The notes: generated from the letters alone by a model not told the origin. Positions 41,063-50,321 are shown, counted from the first letter of the stretch. The stretch: DNA of 64,000 bases from Demequina gelatinilytica (GCF_000971115.1 NZ_BBLV01000003.1:186001-250000), one strand, 5' to 3'. Numbers and translations are program-made.

Positions 41063-41094
41063 CCACCACTACCCCACTCGGCGAGGAGGACACG

Positions 41095-41373
41095 ATGCCG
41101 AAGTACACGATGCGAGTCCAGATCTCGGGCACCCGCAATGGTGCCGACTGGCCCAAGGTCGGCGGCACGGTCGAGCTGCCGGAGTCCGAGGGCGAGGAGA
41201 TGACCGCCGCGGGCCTCGTGCTTCCCGGCGTCGTCAAGGTCGACCGCTACGGCAACCCCGTGACGCCGGCACCCGAGGCCGCGACCGCACCCACGCCGGA
41301 GACCACCAAGCGCAAGGCTCCCGCGAAGCGGTCCGTGAAGGCTTCCGCTGAGGCCACCAAGGCGAGCGAGTAG
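41095..41373 (+). CDS. small head protein, function unknown
   Basis: 92 residues: a beta-rich first half (PKYTMRVQISGTRNGADWPK) and a Lys/Ala/Pro tail. Located between capsid and connector, where head decoration or small accessory genes lie. No direct evidence for either. Confidence 0.6.
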   Translation: MPKYTMRVQISGTRNGADWPKVGGTVELPESEGEEMTAAGLVLPGVVKVDRYGNPVTPAPEAATAPTPETTKRKAPAKRSVKASAEATKASE

Positions 41374-41382
41374 GTCGCTGCC

Positions 41383-42162
41383 ATGTTCGTCGTCGGTGGC
41401 ATCGCGACCGTCCTGTGGCAGGCCCACACGGGCGGGTCTGCGACGCTCACGATCACACAGCCCGACGGCACCGCGTTCCCGTCCCCGCCGACGCCGAGCG
41501 CGTCGAGCAGCACGTTCTCGGCCGTGTTCACGCCGACGCAGCCCGGCCGGCACCAACTGCTGTGGACCCACGATGACGACACGATCGTCGCGGACATCGC
41601 AGACGTGTGGCCCGCACAGCCGCGCTACCTGGTGTCGGTGCAGGACGCGCTTGAGCGGCTCCGCCTGGGCGCCCAGGCAGCGAAGAGCTACGACTCGATC
41701 GCGATGCTGGGCCTGTACGTCGCAGCCGCGACCGCGATCGTCGAGAATGTCACGGGCCCCCTGCTGCCGGACGACAAGACGTGGACGTGCCTGGGCGCCG
41801 ACGTCAAGTACGACGTCCTCCTGCCCCACACGGGCATCGCGGTCTCGACCGTCACGGTCGACGGCGTCGCCCTCGTCGCCACGGACTACACGGTCGACGC
41901 CGCCGCCGGCATCATCTCGTCAGGAGCGTTCACCAGCGCCCGAAGCGTCGTCGTCACCTACACCGTGGGGAGCACGACGATCCCGCCGCAGGCGCGTCTG
42001 GCGTGCCTCGAGGTGATCGCGCAGATGTGGCAGGTCTCCCGACAGGGCCTGCGTGAAGCCGGCGCGGTCGAGGAGACCTTCACCACCCCGATGGGCTTCG
42101 CGCTCCCCAAGCGTGCGTGGGAGATGCTGCAGTCGCTGAAGAACACGCCGGGCCTGGCATGA
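41383..42162 (+). CDS. head-tail connector (gp6-like adaptor)
   Basis: 259 residues. The first 80 residues are an Ig-like beta extension. From about residue 84 the helical adaptor domain begins (SVQDALERLRLGAQAAKSYD, then LGLYVAAATAIVENVTG), resembling HK97 gp6. Joins portal to tail. Overlaps the next gene by ATGA. Confidence 0.75.
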   Translation: MFVVGGIATVLWQAHTGGSATLTITQPDGTAFPSPPTPSASSSTFSAVFTPTQPGRHQLLWTHDDDTIVADIADVWPAQPRYLVSVQDALERLRLGAQAAKSYDSIAMLGLYVAAATAIVENVTGPLLPDDKTWTCLGADVKYDVLLPHTGIAVSTVTVDGVALVATDYTVDAAAGIISSGAFTSARSVVVTYTVGSTTIPPQARLACLEVIAQMWQVSRQGLREAGAVEETFTTPMGFALPKRAWEMLQSLKNTPGLA

Positions 42163-42626
42163 CCACCGTCTCGACGATCGGCGCGAGCCTCCACGAAGCC
42201 ATGTTCCAGGCCGCCCGGACGCTGTTCGACGGCGAAGGCGTGCGCGTTAACCGCACCCCCTCGCCGATCGAGTACTCCGACTCCGTCGTCACGATGGGCC
42301 GCTACAAGTCGACCCAGGAGCCCGCCACGCTGGGCGGCACACGCGGCCGTGACGAGGAGTGCACCGTCACGATGATGTTCGCTCACTTCGAGGCCGGCGA
42401 CGCAGAGCTGATCGACGACGTCGCACGTGACGCAGCATTCGCACTCCTCAACCGTTTCGCGGAGTCGCTGCGTTCCGCGCTCGCGGGCGACACGACCGTG
42501 GGCGGGACCGTCTTGTCCTGCTTCCTCACCGAGGTCGACGCCGAGAGCGTCTACACGGCGCAGCCTGCGGGCGCGCTGTGGGAGATCGAAGCCGAGTTCA
42601 CCGCCAAGTACCGAATCCGAGGTTGA
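42159..42626 (+). CDS. tail completion/terminator-like protein
   Basis: 155 residues of alpha/beta pattern with TMMFAHFEAGDAELIDDVAR and a beta C-terminus ending EIEAEFTAKYRI. Size and position, directly after the adaptor and before the major tail protein, fit a tail terminator. Sequence family not recognised with certainty. Confidence 0.6.
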   Translation: MTTVSTIGASLHEAMFQAARTLFDGEGVRVNRTPSPIEYSDSVVTMGRYKSTQEPATLGGTRGRDEECTVTMMFAHFEAGDAELIDDVARDAAFALLNRFAESLRSALAGDTTVGGTVLSCFLTEVDAESVYTAQPAGALWEIEAEFTAKYRIRG

Positions 42627-42628
42627 CC

Positions 42629-42952
42629 ATGGCCGTCATCACCATCAAGAACGCCGGACCGTTCGCGCGGGACGTGCCGCTGCTTCGCTGCCGGGTCGGC
42701 CGCGGCGAGACCGTCGAGGTCTCGGAGGACCATGCGCGGATCCTGCTCGCGCAGGACTCGTGGAAGGCGGTCTCGAAGGCCGCGAAGGACATCCAGGTCG
42801 AGCTCGACGAGCCGACCCCCATCGACGACGCCGATGAGGCGCCCAACGACGACGCCGATGAGGCGCCCAACGACGACGCCGATGAGGCGCCCAACGACGA
42901 CGCCGATGAGGCGCCCAACGACGACGCCGCGGCGTCCGATGAGAAGGAGTAG
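42629..42952 (+). CDS. tail-region protein with four tandem DDADEAPN repeats
   Basis: 107 residues. The first 65 form a compact beta/alpha unit (ITIKNAGPFARDVPLLRC), similar in size to small head-tail proteins. Then come four exact copies of DDADEAPN, giving a very acidic tail. The start follows the previous stop by two bases. Function unknown; the repeat number may vary by slippage. Confidence 0.65.
   Translation: MAVITIKNAGPFARDVPLLRCRVGRGETVEVSEDHARILLAQDSWKAVSKAAKDIQVELDEPTPIDDADEAPNDDADEAPNDDADEAPNDDADEAPNDDAAASDEKE
42824..42919 (+). repeat. four perfect 24-bp tandem repeats
   Basis: Units at 42824, 42848, 42872 and 42896 are identical, followed by a partial copy. Each encodes DDADEAPN, so changes in copy number keep the frame. 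Confidence 0.95.
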
Positions 42953-42955
42953 CCC

Positions 42956-43984
42956 ATGACCACGCAGCTCGACTGCTCGATCGGCGTCAAGAAGGAGTCG
43001 GTCTACGGCACGCCCGTCGTGGTCGACCGGTTCCTTGAGTTCACCGAGGAGTCCCTCGAGGACTCCACGGAGTACGGCCAGGGTGAGGGGATGCGCCCGG
43101 GTCAGCGCGGCGCGCGCCTGGACCGCCGTGTCGTCAACAAGATCGACGCCGGCGGTTCCATCACGGACGAGGCGAAGACGAAGGGCCTGGGTCTCCTCCT
43201 CGAGGCGGGTCTCGGTGGCACGCCGACGAACGTCGAGACCTCCGACTCGGGCGTGTACCAGCAGGTGCACACCCTGACCAAGGGCGCGCACCCGTCGTAC
43301 ACGCTGCAGAAGGGCATCCCGAAGCTCGACGGCTCCGGCGTCGAGACGTACACGTTCCCCGGATCGCAGGCCTCGTCGATCGAGTTCGACGCATCCGCGA
43401 ACGACATCCTCAAGGTCTCGCTCGAGTGGATGTGCCGCGAGGTGCTCCGCGATGTGGCCTACGCCGCCCCGTCGTACCCCGTCGACGCCGAGCTGTTCCA
43501 CCTCACGCACGCCGCGCTGACGTTCTCCGACGGCACCCTCACCGTCCCCACGACGACCGCGCTCGCGTCGATCACGGGCGCGGCGACCGCGACCGCTCGC
43601 ACCGTCAACGTGAAGATCGAGCAGGGACTCGACGGCGAGGGATGGAACATCGGCGGCCAGGGTCGCCGCACCCGCGCCAACGTCGTCGGCCGGGCGACCG
43701 TGTCCGGGTCGGCCGAGTTCGAGTTCGACAACGAGGAGATGGCGGACGCGTACCTCGACCAGACGACCCTGTCGCTGGTGCTGACGTTCACGCACCCCTC
43801 GACCATCGGGTCGTCGTCGAACCCCGTCCTGCAGATCGTGATCCCCGCGATCCGTCTCGAGGGCGCCGTCCCGACGTCCGCCGGTGGCGACGTCATCACC
43901 GTCTCCGCGGACTACACGGCCCTCGAGGACGGCACGAACGAGATGATCTACGTCGTCTACCGCACCGACGACACCACCGTCTAA
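42956..43984 (+). CDS. major tail tube protein
   Basis: 342 residues, beta-rich throughout, beginning MTTQLDCSIGVKKESVYGTP, an opening common in actinophage tail tube proteins, with the long strand segment RTRANVVGRATVSGSAEFEF. It precedes the chaperone pair and tape measure, the canonical place. Confidence 0.85.
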   Translation: MTTQLDCSIGVKKESVYGTPVVVDRFLEFTEESLEDSTEYGQGEGMRPGQRGARLDRRVVNKIDAGGSITDEAKTKGLGLLLEAGLGGTPTNVETSDSGVYQQVHTLTKGAHPSYTLQKGIPKLDGSGVETYTFPGSQASSIEFDASANDILKVSLEWMCREVLRDVAYAAPSYPVDAELFHLTHAALTFSDGTLTVPTTTALASITGAATATARTVNVKIEQGLDGEGWNIGGQGRRTRANVVGRATVSGSAEFEFDNEEMADAYLDQTTLSLVLTFTHPSTIGSSSNPVLQIVIPAIRLEGAVPTSAGGDVITVSADYTALEDGTNEMIYVVYRTDDTTV

Positions 43985-43993
43985 GGGGCGATC

Positions 43994-44596
43994 GTGGGAG
44001 TCGGCGCACGCAACGCTGCGTCCGACGAAGCGATCATCCAGGTCCGAGGACGCAACCTCAAGGCCGAGCTCGAAGCCCTCAAGGAGTTCGACCCGATCCT
44101 CGCACGCAACGTGCGCCGCGAGCTGCGCGAGGCAGGCAAGCGCGTCATCGGGTACATGCGGGTCGAGCTCGACAAGGAACCCCTCGGTCTCGTCACGGGT
44201 GTGTCGAAGAAGACTCGGTACACGACCCGGAAGTCCTCGAACCGGGCGTCCGGGATCTCGGTCACGCGCCGCGAGTACGTCACGGACGTCACCACGACCG
44301 GCGCTCGCGGGCGTGGCCGGGGCTCGCGCGAGGAGATCAAGGCGGGCCTCAAGGTCGCGATCCAGACAGGCCGCCGTTCGGGGATCCGGATCCGCGGCGG
44401 CGGTTCCGGATTCGCGAAGGCCTACAACACGAAGCGGTTCCGCCACCCGGTCTACGGCAACCGCTCGACATGGGTGTCGCAGGCCGGGCGGCCGTACTTC
44501 GGCGAGGTCATCACGCAACGCCGTGAGGAGCTCGCACAGGCGATCCTCGCCGCGCTCGACGCGGGCCTCGAGGAGATGAACAAGGGAGGAGCGTAG
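43994..44596 (+). CDS. tail assembly protein (gp10-like), basic
   Basis: 200 residues, GTG start. Basic helical protein (PILARNVRRELREAGKRVIG) with an Arg/Gly-rich middle. It has the general character of HK97 gp10-type tail proteins, but its position after the major tail protein is unusual for them. Assigned with moderate confidence. Confidence 0.55.
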   Translation: MGVGARNAASDEAIIQVRGRNLKAELEALKEFDPILARNVRRELREAGKRVIGYMRVELDKEPLGLVTGVSKKTRYTTRKSSNRASGISVTRREYVTDVTTTGARGRGRGSREEIKAGLKVAIQTGRRSGIRIRGGGSGFAKAYNTKRFRHPVYGNRSTWVSQAGRPYFGEVITQRREELAQAILAALDAGLEEMNKGGA

Positions 44597-44600
44597 CCAG

Positions 44601-44981
44601 ATGGCTCGCATCAAGATCAACGGCCACGACAAGTTCGACGGCGACTACCGCGTCGTCACACAGTCGAAGATGAAGATCGGCACCCAGCTCGAGCTGCAGT
44701 ACCAGGCCGGGTGGGACAACAAGCAGATGCAGGACCACCTCGAGCAGGGCTCGTCGCTCACCGCGGCACTGATCTTCGCGTCGCTGTGGCAGGCCGGCAT
44801 GAAGCCCACCTGGGACGAGGTCCTCGACATCGAGAACGGCCAGATCCGCATGGTGCGTGAGGCCGGCGACCCGACCGACGACGCGGAGGACGACACCCAG
44901 GTGGACCCTACGTCGGCCCCGGAGGCTTCGCCTCGGGGCGACGACGCAGCACCGCAGGCCGCACCGCCCTCCCAGCAGTAG
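44601..44981 (+). CDS. tail assembly chaperone, short form
   Basis: 126 residues. The first 90 are a small helical domain (GTQLELQYQAGWDNKQMQDH, then MKPTWDEVLDIENGQI) typical of chaperones encoded before a tape measure. The last third is acidic and Pro-rich. A second reading frame continues past its stop to the tape measure gene, as in lambda G/GT. Confidence 0.8.
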   Translation: MARIKINGHDKFDGDYRVVTQSKMKIGTQLELQYQAGWDNKQMQDHLEQGSSLTAALIFASLWQAGMKPTWDEVLDIENGQIRMVREAGDPTDDAEDDTQVDPTSAPEASPRGDDAAPQAAPPSQQ

Positions 44982-45181
44982 CCGCAGAGCCCATCGAGCA
45001 GGCGGTCAACCACCGCCTGCTCGATGCGATGCAGATCTTCCCCTCCCTCAACCACGAGAACATCTGGACTCTCACGCTGCCCCAATGGTGGGCGGTCGCG
45101 AACTCCGTCGACTCGTGGCGCAAGGAGCAGAAGCGCAAGTCCCGCCAGTCCCGCACCGCGAGTAGATCCAGGAGGCACTGA
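44882..45181 (+). CDS. tail assembly chaperone, -1 frame extension
   Basis: The -1 frame is open from about 44882 to a stop at 45179-45181 and encodes a sensible peptide (HRLLDAMQIFPSLNHENIWT, then QWWAVANSVDSWRKEQKRKS) without a start of its own. It would be fused to the short chaperone by programmed -1 frameshifting. A GGGG run at 44935-44938 is one candidate slip site, but no classical heptamer is clear. The stop overlaps the tape measure ATG. Confidence 0.7.
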   Translation, partial: RGGRHPGGPYVGPGGFASGRRRSTAGRTALPAVAAEPIEQAVNHRLLDAMQIFPSLNHENIWTLTLPQWWAVANSVDSWRKEQKRKSRQSRTASRSRRH

Positions 45182-47418
45182 TGCCGTCGCGCCGCTCCAT
45201 GATCTTCGACATCCTCGCCGACGCGGCACCGGCGAAGAAGGTCTTCGACAAGTTCGAGGAGCACGCGCTCGGCGTGGCAGCATCGATCGCCGCCGGGTAC
45301 GCCGGCACGAAGCTGCTCGGCGGCCTCGACGACGCGCTCGCGGCCGACGCGTCGGGCGACAAGGTCGCGGCGCAGCTGAACCTCATCCCTGAGGCCGCGC
45401 AGGCCGCCTCCGACGCCGCGAAGGGCGCGTTCCGCGACGGCATGGGCGACTCGCTCGAGGAGGTCTCTCGGGCGGTGTCCGAGGTCGGCGAGGACATGGT
45501 CGACCTCAACAAGACGTCGTCGGCCGAGACCCAGAAGATGGTCACCGACGCGCTCGCGATCGCGGACGCCTACGACAAGGACGTCTCCGAGGTCACGCGC
45601 GCCGCGGGCCAGCTGATGAAGAACGGCCTCGCCGCGGATGCCGACGAGGCGTTCGACATCATCACCACCGGCATGCAGGGCGGTCTGGACAAGACCGACG
45701 AGTTCCTCGACACCCTGTGGGAGTACTCGGAGCCGATGTCGCAGCTGGGCCTGTCGGGCCAGGACGCGATCGCGATGTTCGGTTCCGCGCTCGACTCGGG
45801 TGCGTTCTCGATCGACAAGGCCGGCGACGCGATGAACGAGTTCGCGACGCGCGCGATCGACGGGTCGGACTCGACGGCTAAGGCGTATGAGGCGATCGGC
45901 CTCAACGCCGAGCAGATGCAGTCGCAGATCGCGATGGGCGGTCCTGCCGCGAAGACGGCCTTCTCTGAGGTCGTCCAGGCGCTCGCGGGCGTCTCGGATG
46001 CGGCGGAGCAGGACGCGGCGGGTGTCGCGCTGTTCGGGTCGATGTGGGAGGACGCCGGCAAGGAGATGGTCCTGTCGATGGACCCGGCCAAGCAGACCCT
46101 CGCTGACGTGTCCGATGCGACGGAGAACATGTCGGACACGTTGTACGACAACGGGATCGCGTCGGCGGAGTCGATGCGGCGCAGCTTCGATGGGCTGTGG
46201 CAGGACGCGATGAGCCTGCCTGGCCCGTTCGGGACGGTCGCGGCCGGGGTGAAGGCGTTCGGTGGGGACCTCCTGGCGGGCGCGGGCGCGGCGGGTTCGC
46301 TGCTGGTGGGGCTGACGAACCTCGGTGTGGGTCAGAGGCTCGCCGCGGTCGGCACGGGCATCGTGACGGCCGCGCAGTGGGCGTGGAACGCGGCGCTGAA
46401 CGCGAGCCCGGTGATGTGGATCGTGACGGCGATCGCGCTCCTGGTCGCGGCGCTCGTGTGGGCGTGGAACAACGTCGACTGGTTCCGTGAGGGGCTGCTC
46501 AACGCGTGGGCGTTCATCAAGGGCGCTTGGTCGCAGGTCGGTCCGTTCTTCGGGCGGGTGAAGACGCGGATCGTCACGGCGTTCCGTATCGCGTGGAACT
46601 TCCTCAAGACGGTGTTCAAGTGGACGCCGATCGGGATGGTCACGTCGAACTGGGGCAAGATCACGAAGTTCTTCTCCGGCTTCAAGACTCGTGCGATCAG
46701 CATCTTCCGGGGCGCGTGGAACTTCATGAAGCAGGTGTGGAAGTGGACGCCGTTCGGGATGGTCACGTCGAACTGGGGCAAGATCACGACCTGGTTCGGC
46801 GGGTTCAAGGAGCGGACCGTCAGCATCTTCCGGGGTGCGTGGAACTTCATCAAGAAGGTGTGGAAGTGGACGCCGCTGGGGATCATCACCGAGAACTGGG
46901 GCAAGGTCGTCGACTGGTTCGGTGACCTGCCCGGCAAGGTCGCGGAGGGCTTCGCGACCGTGAAGGATCTCCTGTCGGAGCCGTTCAAGAATGCGTTCAA
47001 CGCGATCGCGTCGTTCTGGAACAACACCGCCGGCAAGCTGCACTTCACGGCGCCGGACTGGATCCCTGGGATCGGCGGCAAGGGTTGGGGCATGCCGAGC
47101 ATCCCGCTGCTCGCGTCGGGTGCTGTCGCTTACGGGCCCACGCTCGCGGTGGTGGGTGAGGGCTCCGAGCCTGAGGCGATCGCGCCGCTGTCGAAGCTGG
47201 CGTCGTTCATGCGTGGCTACCTCGACGAGGCCACGGTGGTCTCCGCTCCGACTTCCGCGGGCAGCTCCGCGGTGCACGTCACGACGTCTCTCGCGGGCGC
47301 GGTCCTCGAGGTGCGGGACGCCGACGGTGTCCTGCTGGGCCGGATGAAGACTGCCGCCGATCAGGCCGTGAGTGCACACCGTCAGGGTCGCCGTGTCGCG
47401 GCGAGGGCGAGGGGCTGA
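45181..47418 (+). CDS. tape measure protein
   Basis: 745 residues. Long helical N-terminal part, a hydrophobic region around residues 400-430 (PVMWIVTAIALLVAALVWAW), then three 41-residue repeats, each with AWNF, W(T)P and NWGK motifs, and a soluble C-terminus. Its length sets tail length; about 745 residues predicts a tail of ordinary siphovirus size. ATG shares a base with the chaperone stop. Confidence 0.92.
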   Translation: MPSRRSMIFDILADAAPAKKVFDKFEEHALGVAASIAAGYAGTKLLGGLDDALAADASGDKVAAQLNLIPEAAQAASDAAKGAFRDGMGDSLEEVSRAVSEVGEDMVDLNKTSSAETQKMVTDALAIADAYDKDVSEVTRAAGQLMKNGLAADADEAFDIITTGMQGGLDKTDEFLDTLWEYSEPMSQLGLSGQDAIAMFGSALDSGAFSIDKAGDAMNEFATRAIDGSDSTAKAYEAIGLNAEQMQSQIAMGGPAAKTAFSEVVQALAGVSDAAEQDAAGVALFGSMWEDAGKEMVLSMDPAKQTLADVSDATENMSDTLYDNGIASAESMRRSFDGLWQDAMSLPGPFGTVAAGVKAFGGDLLAGAGAAGSLLVGLTNLGVGQRLAAVGTGIVTAAQWAWNAALNASPVMWIVTAIALLVAALVWAWNNVDWFREGLLNAWAFIKGAWSQVGPFFGRVKTRIVTAFRIAWNFLKTVFKWTPIGMVTSNWGKITKFFSGFKTRAISIFRGAWNFMKQVWKWTPFGMVTSNWGKITTWFGGFKERTVSIFRGAWNFIKKVWKWTPLGIITENWGKVVDWFGDLPGKVAEGFATVKDLLSEPFKNAFNAIASFWNNTAGKLHFTAPDWIPGIGGKGWGMPSIPLLASGAVAYGPTLAVVGEGSEPEAIAPLSKLASFMRGYLDEATVVSAPTSAGSSAVHVTTSLAGAVLEVRDADGVLLGRMKTAADQAVSAHRQGRRVAARARG
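46558..46926 (+). repeat. three 123-bp tandem repeats in the tape measure gene
   Basis: Units begin at 46558, 46681 and 46804. The encoded 41-residue units share KWTP.G, NWGK and AWNF motifs but are diverged, so the duplication is older than the 24-bp repeats upstream. Spacing of Trp residues is kept. Confidence 0.9.
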
Positions 47419-47420
47419 CG

Positions 47421-48200
47421 ATGGCGGTCGCGATCTCGGCGTCGATCCTTTCCGGTGACGCTCCCGCTCCCGTGCAGGTCGTCCTGACGGGCATGACCGC
47501 TGGCGACGCGTACACGGTGCACGGCACCTACGGCGGCTTCTCGTGGCCCGTCCCGGGCGGAGTCGGCACGTCCGACGGCAACCAGCTGGTGCTGATCGAC
47601 AACCGTGCACCCTTCAACGGCGACATCGTCTACACGGTCACGATCGACGGTGACGTCACCTCGTCGTCCGCGATCATGCTCGACGTCGACGCGTACAGCA
47701 TGCTGCAGACCCTCGACGGGGCGCAACGTGCGGTCGTGGAGATCGCGGACCCTGAGGACGCACGCGAGTACGACCACGACGTGACGCTCGTGAAGGTCGC
47801 GGGTCGTCGCGACCCGGTCGCCCGGGTCGACGTGACCTCGACGGCGTCGATGAAGTGGTCGCTCGAGGCCGAGGGTGAGGAGTCGGCGGCGCTGAAGGCG
47901 GTCCTCGAGGACAACTCGGTGCTGGTGCGCCGCAACACGGTGGACCTGCGTGACATCCCGCCGGTCGAGATCGTCGTGGTCACGAAGCACCGTGACCAGC
48001 TGATCGGCGCGGTCGGGACGCTGCGTCTGTTCGAGCTCGATGTGCAGGCCATCGGTGACCCCGAGCCCGGCACGCCGCTGGCAGTGTTCGACTGGGACGA
48101 CTTCGACGCGGCCTGGTCGGCAGCGTCGTGGGACGACTTCGACGCGGCGTGGTCGGGCGCGGACTGGGACGACTTCGACCGGTACGACTACGGGGCTTGA
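47421..48200 (+). CDS. distal tail / minor tail protein with WDDFDAAW repeats
   Basis: 259 residues directly after the tape measure, beta-rich, the position of the distal tail protein. The C-terminus has two exact WDDFDAAW blocks and a partial third (WDDFDRYD), spaced about 11 residues. Such aromatic-acidic repeats may bind the neighbouring tip protein or cell-wall glycans. Confidence 0.75.
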   Translation: MAVAISASILSGDAPAPVQVVLTGMTAGDAYTVHGTYGGFSWPVPGGVGTSDGNQLVLIDNRAPFNGDIVYTVTIDGDVTSSSAIMLDVDAYSMLQTLDGAQRAVVEIADPEDAREYDHDVTLVKVAGRRDPVARVDVTSTASMKWSLEAEGEESAALKAVLEDNSVLVRRNTVDLRDIPPVEIVVVTKHRDQLIGAVGTLRLFELDVQAIGDPEPGTPLAVFDWDDFDAAWSAASWDDFDAAWSGADWDDFDRYDYGA

Positions 48201-48201
48201 C

Positions 48202-49281
48202 GTGCGTGACGGTGCTCCGGGTCCCCTGTATGCGGGCTCCCTGATCTGGCGTCCCCAGGTGTCGTCGTGGCTCGCAGGCGAGCTGCTCGCACCGGAGGTC
48301 CCGATCGTGGGTGGCACGTACAACGAGGACGAGTCGCAGGAGATCCCCGACTCGGTGTCTCTCAATGTGCCGCGCCGTCAGGACGGCTTCGACTGGATGC
48401 CCGGTGCCGACCCGCGCCATCCGCTCGCTCCCAACGGGCAGCAGCTGGTCGTGTCGATCGTCGTGACGTCGCTCCTGACCCGCCAGTCCTACGAGACCCG
48501 CCTCGGGGTGTTCCAGATCCAGGACTTCAACCCGAGCGACGGCGACGTGCAGCTGACCACGGCGGGCATGTTCAAGGTCATCCGCGGCAACAAGCCCGCA
48601 TGGCAGCTCGCGCCGCGCGCCGGCGGCACGTTCGCCTCCGAGATCCGCCGTCTCGTGCCCGGCGGCATCGGCGTCCAGATCGACCCGGCGCTCACCGACC
48701 GGACGGTCCCGACATCGACCGGGTACGGGTCGGACCGGCTCGCGGCGATCAACGCGCTCGCGAAGGCGTGGCCGGCACGCGTGTACGCCGACGAGTACGG
48801 GCAGGTCCGGGTCGTCGAGGCGCAGCCCGACATCCCCGTCCCCGTCCTCGAGTACGTCGACGGCGAGGGCGGCACCGTGGTGTCTGCCCCGACGTCGGGC
48901 ACCCGCGACGGGATCTACAACCGGATCAAGGTCAACGCGACCGACACCGACGGGTCCGACCAGAAGCCCACGCTCGCGATCGTGGAGCAGACCACGGGCC
49001 CGTTCGCGGTGTCCACGTTCGGTGTCGAGACCCGCGAGTGGTCCTCCCCGTTCGTCACGAACGCCACCCAGGCGCTCGCGGCCGGCACGAAGATGCTCCG
49101 CCGGTCGCTGCGTCCGGCGCGCACGCTCGACGTCGAGTGCCTATCGGATCCGCGGGTGCAGTCCGCCGACCCCGTCGCCGTCACCTACGAGGGGCTGCGC
49201 GAGGAGGGGTACGTCATCGCCGCCCAGCATCCCCTCACCCACAGGGACGGCAACACGAAGCTGAAGGTGGGACTGGGATGA
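48202..49281 (+). CDS. minor tail protein (tail tip/baseplate hub)
   Basis: 359 residues, GTG start one base behind the preceding stop. Mixed beta protein (GTYNEDESQEIPDSVSLNVP, then GVFQIQDFNPSDGDVQ) resembling siphophage tip proteins that follow the distal tail protein. Overlaps the next gene by ATGA. No lytic domain is visible. Confidence 0.7.
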   Translation: MRDGAPGPLYAGSLIWRPQVSSWLAGELLAPEVPIVGGTYNEDESQEIPDSVSLNVPRRQDGFDWMPGADPRHPLAPNGQQLVVSIVVTSLLTRQSYETRLGVFQIQDFNPSDGDVQLTTAGMFKVIRGNKPAWQLAPRAGGTFASEIRRLVPGGIGVQIDPALTDRTVPTSTGYGSDRLAAINALAKAWPARVYADEYGQVRVVEAQPDIPVPVLEYVDGEGGTVVSAPTSGTRDGIYNRIKVNATDTDGSDQKPTLAIVEQTTGPFAVSTFGVETREWSSPFVTNATQALAAGTKMLRRSLRPARTLDVECLSDPRVQSADPVAVTYEGLREEGYVIAAQHPLTHRDGNTKLKVGLG

Positions 49282-50321
49282 CCGACCAGTTCGACTACGC
49301 CCGCGAGGGTGTCACCCTCCCCGTTGGTGTCGAACAGTCGATCGACACCGAGATGCTCGCGGTCGGCGTGCTCGACTCGATCGACGAGTCCAAGAACAAA
49401 GCCCTCGTCGCGGTCGACGGCGCGGAGTCGATCGCGCTGCCGTTCGTGCCCGGCATCTACCGTGTCAACCAGACGGTGTTCGTGCTGAAGAACCCGTTCA
49501 AGGCGGGCCGGCCGTTCCTCGTGGTCGGCCCCACCAAGCCCTCGTCGACGCGCCCCGTCGGGGTCGTGACCGCCGTCAACGCGGGCGCGAACAAGGCCAC
49601 CGTCACAGTCGTCGGGCAGTCGTACACCCTGCCGTACATCCCGATCGTCACCTACTCCGTCTCCGACGAGGTGTACGTCCTGCGGGAGCCGCGCCTCGGC
49701 GGCAAGCCCACCCTGATCCTCGGACCGTGCGACATCGACCCCGCCGACCTCGAGGACGACGACGACGACCCCGCCGCCCCCCCGGTCGCGACCACCACCT
49801 CGACATCCGAGACCGCGACCGCGACCATCCGCCCCACGTTCACCGGCACCTACGACGCCCACCGTGCCGCCTGGGACCGCTGGAACACCAGCCGCGAGGA
49901 GTACGGCGGCGCATCGACCCTGTACCAGGGCGACCCGTCGTTCTCGACACAGGGCCCCTTCACGGGCCTCGCAACCTACGCCGACCAGATCGTCGACCTC
50001 GGCGCGACCGCGATCTCCAAGATCGAGGTCCGCCTGCGCGGCGCGGACCTCGCGCTCGCGACCTACCCCACGATCACCGTCCAAGGCTCCGCGCACGCCG
50101 CCCGGCCGGGTGGTGCGCCGTCGTCGTCGGGCGACACGGCCTCGGGCTCGCCGGGCCGTTCGGGTGCGATCTGGGTCGAGTTGCCGGCGTCCATGGTGGC
50201 GGCGTTCGCGGCGGGCTCGGTCAAGGGCCTGTGCGTCGTCGGGTCGGGCTACAACGCGGTCCGCGGCACGAGCTCGGGCGACGGCATGGCGCTGCGTGTG
50301 ACCTACACCCGGCAGATCTAA
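49278..50321 (+). CDS. minor tail protein, function unknown
   Basis: 347 residues. Two small OB-like beta modules (GVLDSIDESKNKALVAVDGA and VGVVTAVNAGANKATVTVVG) separated by similar spacing suggest internal duplication. A DDDDDP linker and Thr-rich stretch lead to a C-terminal beta domain (IVDLGATAISKIEVRLRGAD). Probably a virion tip or fibre-attachment protein. Confidence 0.65.
   Translation: MTDQFDYAREGVTLPVGVEQSIDTEMLAVGVLDSIDESKNKALVAVDGAESIALPFVPGIYRVNQTVFVLKNPFKAGRPFLVVGPTKPSSTRPVGVVTAVNAGANKATVTVVGQSYTLPYIPIVTYSVSDEVYVLREPRLGGKPTLILGPCDIDPADLEDDDDDPAAPPVATTTSTSETATATIRPTFTGTYDAHRAAWDRWNTSREEYGGASTLYQGDPSFSTQGPFTGLATYADQIVDLGATAISKIEVRLRGADLALATYPTITVQGSAHAARPGGAPSSSGDTASGSPGRSGAIWVELPASMVAAFAAGSVKGLCVVGSGYNAVRGTSSGDGMALRVTYTRQI

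Noticed and set aside
42824-42919. CRISPR-like array
   Set aside because: The 24-bp units are contiguous with no spacers and keep a protein frame. No CRISPR array or cas gene was seen anywhere in the window.
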